Positions 1 to 11,309 of a stretch of 64,000 nt of DNA are shown in pieces; position 1 is the stretch's first letter; every line of letters begins with the position of its first letter. The stretch covers positions 964,501 through 1,028,500 of the forward strand of contig JAUIRK010000014.1 in NCBI GenBank assembly GCA_030549495.1, written 5' to 3'. The DNA comes from Nectonema munidae. Lineage: Eukaryota; Nematomorpha; Nectonematoida; Nectonematidae. The position numbers were made by a program, and so were the translations under genes. The notes beneath the pieces are model-generated. The model did no database searches and was not told where the DNA came from. It was given only the letters and a program-made list of their open reading frames with translations.

Positions 1-228
1 CTAACCAAATTCGTCACGATTTCGATGGCAGTATGCTTTTTTATTGGAACGTTTAATTTTAAAACAATTTATCAAGTGGAATGCCGTTAGTTGAGTGAAA
101 GCATATTCCAGTCGATAAGTAGTTCTTTTATTTGTTAGGTTTTATTCATTCAACACCACTTTGTTAAACATATTTATGATATAATCCATAAAGAATATCA
201 AATATTTCTACAAGTTTAAATCCTTTTA

Positions 229-352
229 TATTTAGCTATCTCTCAAGTGAGTGTTGAAAGAATTTTTCTGCTCTGAAAAACGTTTTAAGTGATAAAAGAT
301 AAAGACGGCATAGTTGAGAGCATTCTTTTTTACGTTGGAACTTTTGAATTTT
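229..352 (+). mobile_element. hAT transposase C-terminal remnant
   Basis: Translation gives a run close to AISQVSVERIF, then ALKNVLSDKR and EHSFLRWNF. This is the layout of the hAT C-terminal dimerisation domain (SVERxFS, then L(S)DxR, then a leucine-rich helix). One frame change and internal stops break it, so it is a dead fragment. No terminal repeat was found on either side. The identification rests on motif order only. Confidence 0.5.
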
Positions 353-2800
353 GTGAATTAACTTTTTTAACATTTGTCCAACTTTATATTAATTTGTTAT
401 TTAACATTAAATATCAAATTTGATGCTCATGATTTTGCTTTCTTATACGCCCTCTTTATTCTATGCAATGATTATACTAAAGAGAATCCGATGCATTTAT
501 TGACAAGGTAATAAACTTCAAAAGAATATTTTGCTTATGTTCGATTACGTCATTGCGTTTCAATCTTTTGAAATTTTATACGTTTTGTGGTTAGAATTTT
601 TTAAAAAGCCATTCACTTGGAGTATTTTTTACTTGTCGGCGTTCCAACTTAGGAAGAATTATTTAGACAGTCCAACTTCTTCCAAAAAATCTGCATTTAA
701 ACTGCTTTTTTATATGAGTTCCATTAATATAATTAAATTCATATGGATTTAAATCAGTGCACCCTTAAAAACTAAAAATGGCGCATAAGAAAAGCAGTCA
801 AACTTCCTCTAAAATGAATTAAACTTAGGAGCTTTATCTTGATTTTCGAAGAGAAATTTCTTTAGTTGCGATGAATTCTGGAATTGAAGAATGTAAAAAA
901 ACTTTAAGGAGACGACCAAGTAACTATCTTATTTAGTACATATCTGCCTTCTTGAAAGATGTTGCTTCTTCTGGAAAAAAACATTTTCCTTCTCCTGATA
1001 GTCAAAGAAGGTGCTAAGGCTACGTTTCTAAGAAAAACAGAGCAAAGTGACTACAAAAGAAATACTCCTCTTCTCATCAAAATCATTTATTGCACGATTT
1101 CATCACTTTCTAAATAAAAATTCTGACTTTACTCTCCCAAATGTATAATTAATCCCTAGATGCTTATGTTTCATTTTTTTTTAAATAAAAGTACGTTGTT
1201 TCGAGTGCATTCTATTGTCTCTTTTTGATACGAAATAATCTAACTTAGAATTAAGAGAAAAATGACTTTTTTCAAAAATGTCATTCTAAAATGGCTCTTC
1301 AAGGGTGACTAATTAAAGATCTGTTAAACCAAAACGTGAAAAGTAAAAATTGTTACTGACAAATATTTAAATTTGACATAAAATTATGATTTTATGACCC
1401 ATATTCTAATCGAAAGTTATATTTGACAAAATTTCAATGACTTTTTCCAGTAAACCAGAGGACTTTGCTTTCTAAGTGTTTTTGTTTTCAGTTATTGTAG
1501 TTTGGATCATTTTGACTTTCGAAAGTTTTCACAAAAAAACCAATCAAGGTATACACGGTTTAACTTAAAAGGTTCAAATATTTGGAATAGTTGTTAAGGA
1601 GAATTACGCGAAATTGATTGAGCAAATTTATAGTGAACGATCGCATTTGGCCACAAAAATTCATTGAATTGTCCAAGGACAAGACTTCTTTTATTCTTGG
1701 AGCTTGCGGGAGGCTCAAAATGTTTTATATTGGACATACTCACCATGATATCACCTTCAAATAAGCCTCTGAATTTGTTGAAATTCTTAAAATGTATACG
1801 AGATATTAAATTTTTGAAAATAAATAAATGCCATTTGATGAGTTTACCTCAGCTACAGCCGGTAGTTGATAGCGGTAAAGTAAAGCTTTTGTTCTTCTAT
1901 AGTGTAAGCCTTGAAGAGTTTTAAAATCTTCGTCTTTAATGCCTGCCAAAATTTTTGTTTCTTTTTCCTTCTGATAAATTTAAAAGCATCATGATTAAAA
2001 GAAAAGCTGTATACAAATGATTTTTAAATCGAATCTGAATCGCGCACTAGAACAGCGATTTCCAACAAAAGATGGTTGCAGCTCTAGAAATTTCAAGAGG
2101 GATGGAAGGGGAGCTAAGCTCTAACTTTATAGCCAAAGTGATTTTGTAGTTTTCTTTTTATTTGCAGAATATTGGACTCTAAAGCTGAATTTGAATATTC
2201 AAATTTTTACTTCAATTTGCTTAAATAGATGATTAGTGCTCAACCAATTTCTTAATGAGCCTTAACCCGTGGGACAGCAAGTTTTTGATATGTATGAACC
2301 TGCCCAGACATTTAGCCTAAAGATTTGATATGGACTTTCAACGAAAATGTGCATACAATTTGCGAATTTTTGTAGACGTTGCTTTACTTCCAGTAAGTTT
2401 GGAAGCTTGTGCTCTATACAAATCGGCAGCGTAATTTGGTTTTCTTTTTCTAGTCTTAACATCTATACCCTAATTATGTGATAAACAACTTATATGCTAG
2501 GAGTAAACATTGCTAAATGTGTTGTGATATGACATGAATGCACAGTAATTTTTGCTTTCTTTTATTATACATTACATAAATTATGTGATAAATAATTGTA
2601 TCTACCAGAAGTTACATGACAAATCTGTTATGATAGGCCTATATTTATATCTATATATTTATAGATATGATATGTTTATGATTTTACTGTATTTTATTTA
2701 GTTTTAGTGTTTTAACATTAGAAAAATATTATTTTATTGGTTGCAAAAGTCTAGAAAAATCGCAAATTTTCTTATATTTTCGGTGAAATACCCGTCTTTC
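353..2800. other. AT-rich stretch with no recognised gene
   Basis: Only short open frames without recognisable domains occur here, for example a 73-codon frame at 531-752 and an 86-codon frame at 1664-1924. Their residue composition looks like translated AT-rich noise. I see no splice-bounded coding segments and no terminal inverted repeats. Confidence 0.5.
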
Positions 2801-2814
2801 AAATTTCCATTCAG

Positions 2815-2886
2815 CTAAATGTCGGTTTGTTAAAAATTTTGTCTGGCTAAATGTCCGTGGGCTAAATGTCAATTAGGCCAAATGTA
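2815..2886 (+). repeat. Short interspersed CTAAATGTC motif cluster
   Basis: The nonamer CTAAATGTC occurs at 2815-2823, 2847-2855 and 2862-2870, and a related CCAAATGTA at 2878-2886. Spacing is irregular. Comparable clusters occur at the ends of some invertebrate DNA transposons (from memory), but no paired end was found here. Confidence 0.5.
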
Positions 2887-3161
2887 AGGGCACCGTATGA
2901 GACATCAACAAGTTAATTTGACCTTTGAATAATATTAATTTATTGATACAAATTTCTTGGCAATTAAAGAAAATTATATCCCTTCAAATTTCGTGACTTT
3001 TCATAAAAAGTAACGAGTTACGTCTATCGATACCACTTTCATGATAGATGAATAACCCTCTAATGTCAAAAACTGTCAATCAAAATCGAATCTACATTTT
3101 TTCAACAAAACTTTAATATTCGTTTAAATTAGATACACTCTTGAAAATTTATAATCACATA

Positions 3162-3639
3162 CAGCCACGTATATGGGGCACTTGGGGCTGGGCCCTAAGT
3201 TATGGACCCCACCATCAAAAAATTGAAATTTACAAATTAAAATGAAATAATGAATTAATTTTTGACAATGGGCTTATACCAAACAATTTAAAGCAAATAA
3301 AATCAAAATATGGAAAAATTATTGATATTATTGACGGTAACGATCAAACTGTTAACTTTGTTAAGATAGGCTTTCTACCTGTAATAAGAAAGCAGATTTA
3401 TAATAAAAATTGCGCTCTTTGCTATAAGAAACGAAGATAAGAAATATTAACCATTATGGCATCCAAAACCTTAACAAAGAAATAGGACACAAGTAGATAA
3501 AGGAGCTTATAAGCACAAAGAGAAAAGTTGTTATAAGCAGCATTTGATGCTCTAATTTTAGACTAAGCCAGTAAGTATGCATGTATATTAGTGACCCATT
3601 TGGCCCCTCCTCCAATATCAATTTTTGGCTACGTTACTG
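3162..3639. mobile_element. hAT-like MITE, about 480 bp
   Basis: The left end reads CAGCCACGTA and the right end, read on the minus strand, CAGTAACGTAGCC. This is the CAGTGRCGTAGCC-type terminus common in hAT elements. Next to the ends are GGGGC and GGCCCC blocks. The 8-bp flanks (ATCACATA and TTCGCATA) match at 6 of 8 positions, which fits an aged hAT target duplication. No coding sequence is present, so it is non-autonomous. Confidence 0.55.
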
Positions 3640-3697
3640 TTCGCATATATAATACATATAATATATATAATACATTCCCAAATTGTATACTATGATG

Positions 3698-4403
3698 CAA
3701 TGGCGGATTTAAAGGGGCGGAACAGGCGTACGCCCCCCCCCCCCCCAATTGCATTGCCAATTGCTTGAAAATATTTCTTGATCTAATTCTTTTCGTAGAA
3801 CTCAAATATTATAACTCATTTTTTAGATTCAATCTTTCTCTAAAGTGAGAAACCCTAAAAAGTTTTTTTCAATCGTAGTTAAGTGTGACACTTATTACTT
3901 TTATATTATCCTATTTTTTTGGTAAATTTATTATTCAAGCACATCAAGTTTTACCACATCAATTCACTTTGCAGTTCAAAGAATGAGGATCGTTTTAATG
4001 CTCTCATTCTTCTTTTTGTTCACAGAGATATTCGATTGGATATTGACACCATTATTTATATGTATGCTAAAAGAGTCCTAGGCGGATGAGGCTCCTTAAT
4101 CCTCTTATTCCTTAATCTCATTACTTTCTTGTAATAAACTTATAATAAATTGATATATTATTATGCCTCTTAGTTCTTAATCTAGTTACTTTCTTATAAT
4201 AAACTTATAATAAATTGATATATTATTATGATACTCTAAGTTTTATGATAAAAAATCAATTTTCAACTATTACCCAAAATAAGATAAAAATAGCTTACAA
4301 ATTTTTTGATAAAGCTTAAATTTATATGCTTCAAATTTGAGTTCAAGTTTAGTAAAATCCGCCCCTCCCCCACTCCTAATGCCAATTTCTAGATCCGCCC
4401 CTG
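3698..4403. mobile_element. hAT-like MITE, about 700 bp
   Basis: The left terminus is CAATGGCGGATTTA and the right terminus, on the minus strand, is CAGGGGCGGATCTAG, a clear imperfect terminal inverted repeat. TGATG lies directly outside both ends (3693-3697 and 4404-4408). A run of 14 C lies just inside the left end. No transposase is encoded. Family assignment rests on terminus shape. Confidence 0.6.
4111..4240 (+). repeat. 65-bp tandem duplication
   Basis: Two adjacent units of about 65 bp start at 4111 and 4176 with CTTAATCT and share the block AATAAACTTATAATAAATTG. They differ at a few positions. The duplication lies inside the 3698-4403 MITE, so it arose in or after that insertion. Confidence 0.75.
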
Positions 4404-5520
4404 TGATGGAATAATATTTGCTAATTAATCAAATAATCAAAATAATATTCTGTAAAAATCAGATAGACAAAGTTCAACTTTCTGTCCATATTTTGCTAGA
4501 TGTAAGATTTGGTATACCTCATTCGGGGAGACGATGTTACAAAAATTAAAAATGATCAGTGGGACAAGGTTCAACTTTATGTTCATATTTTCCATTGGCT
4601 GCCGTTACTTTTAGAATAGAAAGGAAAACCTTGTCTCTCTAATCATTTTTATCAAATCATGCATATAAGAAATTAAAAGTGATTAAGAAGACCTAAACGT
4701 AAACTAACTAGAGAGGAAACTAAATGGAAAGAATTTTTCGCGACCTTAAAAACACATAGGGAGGGGCGTCGCTACCACCACTCCCTCGCCCTCGGATCTT
4801 CGCCCTGGGCAATTACATATACATTTTTTGAACAATCTTTCCTATTTATTTGTATTAATACATATCTAACACAAAAATGCATCTAGACTTGCATACACAT
4901 ATACATATATACGAATACATAGATCAGAGCTCTGCTTGGAAGGGGCAATAGAGGCTCTAGCTCCCTCCCCCCTCCCTAAATTTGTCAAATTAATTATATT
5001 CCTAAAAGAATTTAAAAACTTTTACATAAAATGAGAGTAACCTTGCCACATCCCTCATTCTTTTCTACAGATGAAGAAATATTAATATAGAGATATAATA
5101 GGATATAGAGATTTCGGAAATCTTTTTTTTTTAGCCCATCCTAAATTTTTTACTGGCTACGGGCCTGGGTATATACATACTTTGACATTAGACACCCATA
5201 CACTGAAATACTTGAATCTCAAAAATAGTGGTAGAGCTTGGGGAAAGGGCTCTTTAAAATAATCCTCATAACTATGTGTGACGGTAACTAGATGTTTAGC
5301 GTGTGATTTTCAACGGTGCGTCAATTATCCGCGATTTTCCACATTTTCGGGATACCTCGGAATCGATCGCCCGTTGACATGAGGGATTATTTATACGAGT
5401 AAAAAGTTGTGGATCATTTAAAAATTAAAAATAACAGGGTAAAATAATGAAAGAGGACAATGCTAATCACTATCCAAAATCTTCCATTTAAAGTTAAAGT
5501 TATGTTTTAAAACATTTTAA
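4404..5520. other. MITE debris, no gene
   Basis: GC-richer patches with hAT-terminus flavour occur at about 4750-4815, 4935-4980 and 5150-5172 (ACTGGCTACGGGCCTG). They cannot be paired confidently into whole elements. No coding segment was recognised, and no downstream exon of the secreted-protein gene was found. Confidence 0.4.
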
Positions 5521-5539
5521 TTAGTCAACTTTTTCTTAC

Positions 5540-6091
5540 CTTTTCTTCTTCGTCATCATCAGGAATGTAGGGAAAATCATCTTTACCTGGGAAAAATGGA
5601 TATTGCTTTGAAATTCCATTTTGTTTTGGATAAATTTTTTCCTCATCGGGAATTTTTTCCTGTTCTGGATTTGGAATAAACTTCTGTGAATAAGGATCAA
5701 CTTCGGGAAAGCTTTTTTCATAGAAACTTTGTTTTTGACCTTTTGGTTGCCATTTTTTTTGTTTTGAAGGTCTTACAAATATTTTAGGATAAATCTGTTT
5801 ACTGCTTGGATAAAATGCCTTTTGTTTACCGCCTTTTCGAGGAAACCAAAGACTTTGTTGATTAATCATTTTCTGTTGATGCTGTTGAATAACATTTTGT
5901 GGAATTACTTGAGACCGGTATCCATCATTTCTTTGATATGTTGGAACAGAAGATACTTCAAACATTCGATTCCTTGAATCACGTACTTCGTTACGAAATG
6001 GTATAGGATTGCCGTATTCGCTGTTGAAAGTATACTGGTTATTAGTTGATTTTATCATTAAGAAATATAAAATGAACAAGATTTTAGCCAT
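5540..6091 (-). CDS. Secreted Q/K/P-rich protein, probable first exon
   Basis: I do not recognise the family. The frame opens with MAKILFILYFLMIKSTNN, a short basic start and hydrophobic core typical of a cleaved signal peptide of about 18 residues, so the product is probably exported. The rest is low-complexity: rich in Gln, Lys, Pro and Phe, with repeated K-Q and F/Y-P pairs and an acidic stretch (DDDEEE) at the end. At 5540 the sequence reads AAAAG followed by GTAAGA, a strong splice donor, so the coding exon probably ends there. Reading through would add only four residues (VRKS) before a stop. The next exon was not found. Composition suggests a structural, cuticular or glandular secreted protein, but this is a guess. 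A TATA-like tract lies about 40 bp upstream of the ATG. Confidence 0.6.
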
Positions 6092-6130
6092 TTTTGAGAA
6101 TAGAAGAGATTAAAACTACACAATATGTGG

Positions 6131-6146
6131 ATTATATATATATATG
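6131..6146 (-). promoter_or_regulatory. Possible TATA element of the secreted-protein gene
   Basis: An alternating TA tract (CATATATATATATAAT on the minus strand) lies about 40 bp upstream of the start codon at 6091. The short space to the ATG would imply a very short 5' untranslated region. In such AT-rich DNA a chance tract cannot be excluded. Confidence 0.3.
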
Positions 6147-6149
6147 TGT

Positions 6150-7655
6150 GCTTTTGTTTGACTAACCCCGTTATAAGATAGGAATCCTTAAAATTGTGCT
6201 AAAATCATTACAGAATAGAGTAACATTGAAGAAGATGATCTAGAATTAGTCGGATGAAATTTCAGAAGATATAGAGGAATGGATAGATGATGCTTTTATG
6301 CAAGCCCCTTATTTGTTTGCTTAACCCATTAACACCAACCTATATATATATATACATGATATGAGTATAAGCATATGTATTTTGTCTTTTTGCAAATATA
6401 CTTTTTCATTAACCACGCAGAAGCTAATATATAAATGCAAAACCTGGTGTGGAAGCTAAATAGCTTTAGAGAAAATGGGATAAATAGATTTTCAAAAATA
6501 GCTTTAATAACCTCTTGAAAAAGATAAGCAGGCAATTCGTTTTCATAACATGGTCTTAAAGGGTATATAGGCACATGATGTAAACAGACATACATGGTTG
6601 TGAACGAAATGTCTATTGCTGTATAATAGAATAAATCATAATCTACCTGTAAAACGACTGTCTTGACATCCACTTTTGTCATTTGTGACATAATATGTTT
6701 CCTTTGTTTTCTTGGTAACAAAGTGCGCACCAAAAAATGGGATGTAGCAATTTAATCTGAGATTTATAATGATTCTCTCACTGTTTACAACATTAAGCGA
6801 TCCACGACCAACGTTGAAACCGTTGCATTTTATTCGTCTATATTGTTCACACAAACTTGTAAGCTGTGTCAAATTTTGAGGAACATTCTTTGAGTTTGAG
6901 AAATTTTGACAAACATTCTACACTTCGGCTAAAAAAATAAAAGCTATGAAATCATTTGAAAGAGTTGAAATTTGGCGATCTAGTAGACTTTAAGAGTAAA
7001 TCTAACAACGTGAGCAAATATCGTGTAAAAAATTTCTTATTAAAAAAACAAATTCAGGACATAAGGAAGAAAATTTCAAAAAAGCATCTATATATTACAT
7101 TGCTCTTTTTGAAAAATATTATGCCATTTTTTAAAGTAAATACGAAAAAACACTTTTGAGTGTAATCTTTTGTTCCATCGTTGCTTCTTGTATTAACAAG
7201 TCTTTCCGCTTTCAATGTTGTTGTGATATGTCAGTTAAAATGAGCCCTAGTCTTGATTTTATTGTCAGAGAGTTTATTATAACCTGCATGTTGTTTATTT
7301 TATTGGGAAAAAGTCATAGTTAGAGCAAAAATGTGTATAATAAAATTAACATTTTTTAAATCCAATATCTAAAATTTTTCTTTTTTAAATCAAAAAAATT
7401 GGTTAAGGTTCGATGCAAAACACTCATTGTGAAATAGAAGAATGCGCTTAAATGAAGATTACAGTGCAGTCTTCAAATACAAACTTTCTATATAAAAATG
7501 GCAAGAAGCTGTTACCGTCATAAAATTAGAAAATAGGAATCAAATTTTTAACATGTCCAAATAAATTAAATATTTTTTTCTAAATTGCGCGACTTTTAAA
7601 TTCTCTATGCCCATATGAATTAAGTTATACCTGTGGGGATGATTATTATGTTGTG
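6150..7655. other. Intergenic, no recognised gene
   Basis: A 78-codon open frame on the minus strand (6872-6636) ends near a possible splice donor, but it matches no family I know. A TTAACCCATTAA terminus resembling the TTAA-type MITEs elsewhere in the window occurs at about 6322 without an obvious partner. Otherwise it is AT-rich filler. Confidence 0.4.
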
Positions 7656-7659
7656 TAAG

Positions 7660-8130
7660 CAGGGGTGTCAAACACACGGCCTGCGAGCCGCATTGGGCGC
7701 GCCAAAAGTCAGAGTGCGGCTCGCTGAATATTTTTGAGAAAATTTTCATGTTGAACATTAAATTTTCCATTTTAACATCCCCTTTTACAGTCGATGCATC
7801 AGAATATTATCAGATTTTCAGCTAGAAAACATCGACTTACAATGTGATGCTCTGATGAAAAAAACTTTTCTACAATGTAATTAATTGATTTTATTACTAT
7901 CTAACTTCTAAATATCAGAAAATAACTTCATTGGCTTTAAAAATTCTATGTATGTTTAGCACGACTTATCTTTGTAAGTAAAAATTTTCAGTAATGAATA
8001 TTCATAAGTCAAAGAACAGCAGAACAAGATTAACAACTCACCAGATAAAAGACATTTCGACAGTTTCTGCTGATACGAATTTAACTCCTGATTTTGAAAA
8101 AATTGTTGACAATTTTCTAGGAAATCCAAA
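7660..8130 (+). mobile_element. hAT internal-deletion derivative (Charlie/ZBED-type)
   Basis: It begins with CAGGGGTGTCAAAC, the classic Charlie/hAT terminus, followed by a GC-rich subterminal block. At 7994-8110 a frame reads SKNSRTRLTTHQIKD, then TPDFEKIVD. This resembles the extreme C-terminus of ZBED5/GTF2IRD2-type hAT transposases, which end in KSKYRSRLTDEHL and PDFDALV (comparison from memory). The rest of the transposase is absent. The right end runs into a low-complexity patch, so the 3' terminus is not seen. Confidence 0.55.
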
Positions 8131-8155
8131 AAAAAAATTAAAATATACTCTTTCA

Positions 8156-8300
8156 ATTTTTTTTTTTTTTTTTATTTTTTTTTTTTTGGTTTATTTTTTT
8201 TGTGTGGGTTTTTTTGTTTGGTTTGTCGAAAGAGGGAATTTTAAATGCCCAAGTGGGTTTTTTCAGGGGGGCCCCCCCCCCCCCAAAGAGGGGGGAGGAC
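8156..8300. repeat. Low-complexity T/G patch with poly-C and poly-G runs
   Basis: Long T runs broken by single G or A, then GTGTGGG, GGGGGG and a run of 13 C, then GAGGGGGGAGG. This texture is unlike the surrounding AT-rich DNA and like the patch at 22897-23170. It may be true simple sequence at a hAT end or a poorly resolved consensus. Confidence 0.6.
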
Positions 8301-8411
8301 CTATTCTTTGATTTTATTCATCCGATTTCGCGTCATCCATCGTGGGCAAAAAATTATGTTAACCCATTTTGGTTCACGCAAAGCAAGACCATTTTGATAA
8401 ATCTCTATTGA

Positions 8412-9200
8412 ATTTCATTGGAAATTCGAGTTCCTCTACAGGAACAATAGCCCAAATGGGTTAACTTAATTTATTGTAGATAACCAGTTTGAAGGAAAAA
8501 AATAAAAATTAAGTTTTTTTTAATTCTTAACATTTAACTTTAATTTGATGCCAAATTTATTATGTCATTACTGGCAATCAAATTTGAAATTTAGGCATTA
8601 TCCCATTTCATCCTAGAAAAAGAAGACGATTTCTTTATTCTTTTGATGACCAGAGTTCTAAGAAAGTAAAATAGTCTGCTTTAATATATAAAATTTCATC
8701 AAAAAAATGAACAAAGTAACTTAAAAAATAACTGCTACAGAAATGGACTCTGCTAGTAATGGGTAAAGCAGAAACTGCAAAAAAGGATAATTTCAAAATC
8801 GATATGCAGCGAATTGTGTTGGATGTCTTATGAACAAAGATGTGCGAAAAAGTGGCACCTCTTTTTAAGAAAAGTTTGCACCTGTCATGTTAGAAAAATA
8901 ATAAAATCTTAATAAAAAGAAAAAAGTTTTTTCCAAAATATGCTTACAATCATTGATTGACACAATATATAATGAAACATATTAGCATTGAGTTACATTT
9001 TAATTCAGATAAGATTTTGAAAAACTTTGGCTATTTCAAATTGGTTTGGGGATAAATGCTCTGGTGATATAGAGAATCAATTCATTCTAAAAGAAAAATC
9101 CTTTATAAAAGAAAATTATAACTTTCCGATTCATTTTAAGGGGTAACTCTTTAAACGATTTTCAAATCATCAAGAGAAAAAGTTCCCAGCTCAAAACACA
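8412..9200. other. Intergenic, no gene seen
   Basis: AT-rich with only short open frames. It may include the 5' part of the LINE that starts coding at about 9206, but no recognisable coding was found. Confidence 0.4.
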
Positions 9201-9205
9201 TCATC

Positions 9206-10020
9206 ATGCAAAAAGATGACTTTTACATTATTTATAATTATGTCTGCTCAAAATTAATACAGAATACTAGCAATTCAGATTTATACACAAGTATAAAAAA
9301 GGTGCATGTTTTTAATACAAATTCAAACCAACTACCCTCTAAAATATCAGAGCTGTCTTTACTAGCAGAAAATTATGATTTGGACTTACTTCTTATTAAT
9401 GAAGTCCTGACTAAAAACCGTAACAGATTCCGATCATACTCCCGTAACTTCTTCATGAAAAACTTTTCTGTATTTACTAACTTCGATAGTGACTTGGTTC
9501 AACCAACCACAAAACGAGGTATTATAGCTTTTTATAAACCATGTTTGAATGTACGCGCTGTTTCTCCTTTTACTCCTCATCTAGAATATCTTGCTTTGAA
9601 GGTTTGCTGTAATAGTAAAAACTACATCTTATGTTGCTTATACAGGAGCCAGTCAACTTCTTTACTTCGCTCGGCAGAAGAGTTACTCAAACTTTTTTCT
9701 TGCTTTCTTGACCTGTTTCCTAAGTTCAGCATAATATTTATTGATGTTTATAATTACGCCTCAATTTGATGGAGTCTGCAAAGTTGTCCACAACCGAAAA
9801 TAAGTTTAGCGGAGAAAATGTTTATAGAATTTTTGACTTCAAACAATCTTGTCCATTTGATGAAAGAAGCGACCAGAATTTCTCCTAGTGGTAAAGAAAG
9901 CCTTCTAGATCTTTTGATAACAAATACTCCTGCTGATGTCTCAAACTTGTCTACCTCTTACTCGTAGCGATCACTACACACTTACTTTTGATATAACATA
10001 ACGTAATTGCGAAAAAAGGC
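9206..10020 (+). mobile_element. CR1/L2-like LINE, endonuclease part
   Basis: The frame 9206-9769 reads like an APE-type endonuclease of a non-LTR retrotransposon: KISELSLLAENYDLDLLLINEVLTK, then the GIIAFYKP and CCLYRSQ segments and a D-x-NYASI motif. After a frame break, coding continues to about 9965 with FIEFLTSNNLVHLMKEATR, SLLDLLITN and a final SDHYTLTFD block. The N-terminus is not convincing, so the copy is probably 5'-truncated. The related RT half lies at 11310-12924 and 17304-17745, showing that later insertions split this copy. Confidence 0.75.
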
Positions 10021-10029
10021 CATTTTGCC

Positions 10030-11300
10030 TGTGGTAATCACATCAATGTGTGGAAGAAAAAAACATATAGAAATCGTTTAAACATTATAATTGCTAAATA
10101 TGGAAAAGAAGAATACAAAAGTAAAGACTTAATCATACAACATATTTTTCCAAAAGTTATCCAGGCGTTTCTAAAATACGTTTAATGAAGGGGAGTTTAT
10201 CACATCAGCAGGAAGACTGTTCCAGTCATAAAGATTTCTATTAGAGAAAAAGTTTTTTCGAAAGCGTTTTTTGTGGCGACTCTTTATAAACTTACTCTGG
10301 TTCTTTCTTTGAATCCTTGAGGAAAACTGAGGAAGTATTCTATGGTTAACTAAGATATTTTCGTTTATGATGTTATAAACTGTAATCATATCGTTTCTTC
10401 TATATCGATATGATAGTAGTGGTAAAGACAACGTTTGCTGTCTTTCTTTATAGGTTGATTCTTTGAGCCCTGTAATTTTTTTGGTTATTCGCTTTTGTAC
10501 TTTTTCTAATGCTTTCATATATTTTTTACAGCTTGGCTGTGCGATATAACATTACCGTATTCCAGAATAGAGCGTATTAACACTTTGTATATAGGAGTAG
10601 CTATTTCTGGTTCAAAGGAGGATAACTGACGATAAATTGAGTGAAATACAGCGTAAGCTTTAGAGATTATTTTCGAAAAATGAGGCTTGTATTTCAAAGA
10701 ATTATCAACGATGATGCCTAAATCGTTTATTTGCGACGTACGAGTGATATTATGACCACCAATATAATAAGTGTAGCTGTTTTGACAACCAATTTGTAAA
10801 TGATAACATTTTGCAAAATTTAGATCCATACCCCAATGTGTACACCAAAGATATAGTGTGTAAAGGTCAGTTTGAAGTTGGGTCGTGGAATTTTTGGTGG
10901 ATTCAGAGTACAACTTAAGATCATCGGCAAATAATTTCAAGTTGGACTCAATTTGCGTTTCCAATTCGTTTATGTATATATTAAAAATTAGCAGTCCTAT
11001 CACACTACCTTGCACTACTCCACTAGTTACTTTACTTCGATTTGATAAGTAGCCGTTCACAGTGACAAATTGGATTCTATTTGTCAGGAAGTTGTCTATT
11101 CATTTAATAATATAAAACATCAACTGTGTCGTACTTCTCGAGAAGGTTAGTAACATCGTCATGGAACTCCAATAATTGTGTTACAATAGATTTCTTTTTG
11201 GTAAACCCATGTTGATTAAGTTGTTGCTTTTCAAATAAAAAAAAATATAAGCGGAAATATCTCGTTCCATTTCAAAGAAACTCAACATTCATAAAGGTAA
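10030..11300 (-). mobile_element. CR1/L2-like LINE fragment, RT C-terminal part, opposite strand
   Basis: The minus strand encodes TSGVVQGSVIGLLIFNIYIN, then the RT active-site FADDLKLY, then NDLGIIVDNSLKYKPHFSK, and across a stop LEKVQKRITKKITGL and DWNSLPADVINSPSLNVF. Upstream traces (QHGFTKKK, LLEKYDTVD) extend it to about 11240. It is a truncated copy of the same or a sister family as the plus-strand LINE and sits between that copy's endonuclease and RT parts. Internal stops make it inactive. Exact borders are estimated. Confidence 0.75.
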
Positions 11301-11309
11301 TTACATTAA

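Noticed and set aside
6636-6872. 78-codon minus-strand frame as a coding exon
   Set aside because: A possible donor follows it, but there is no family match and no partner exon.
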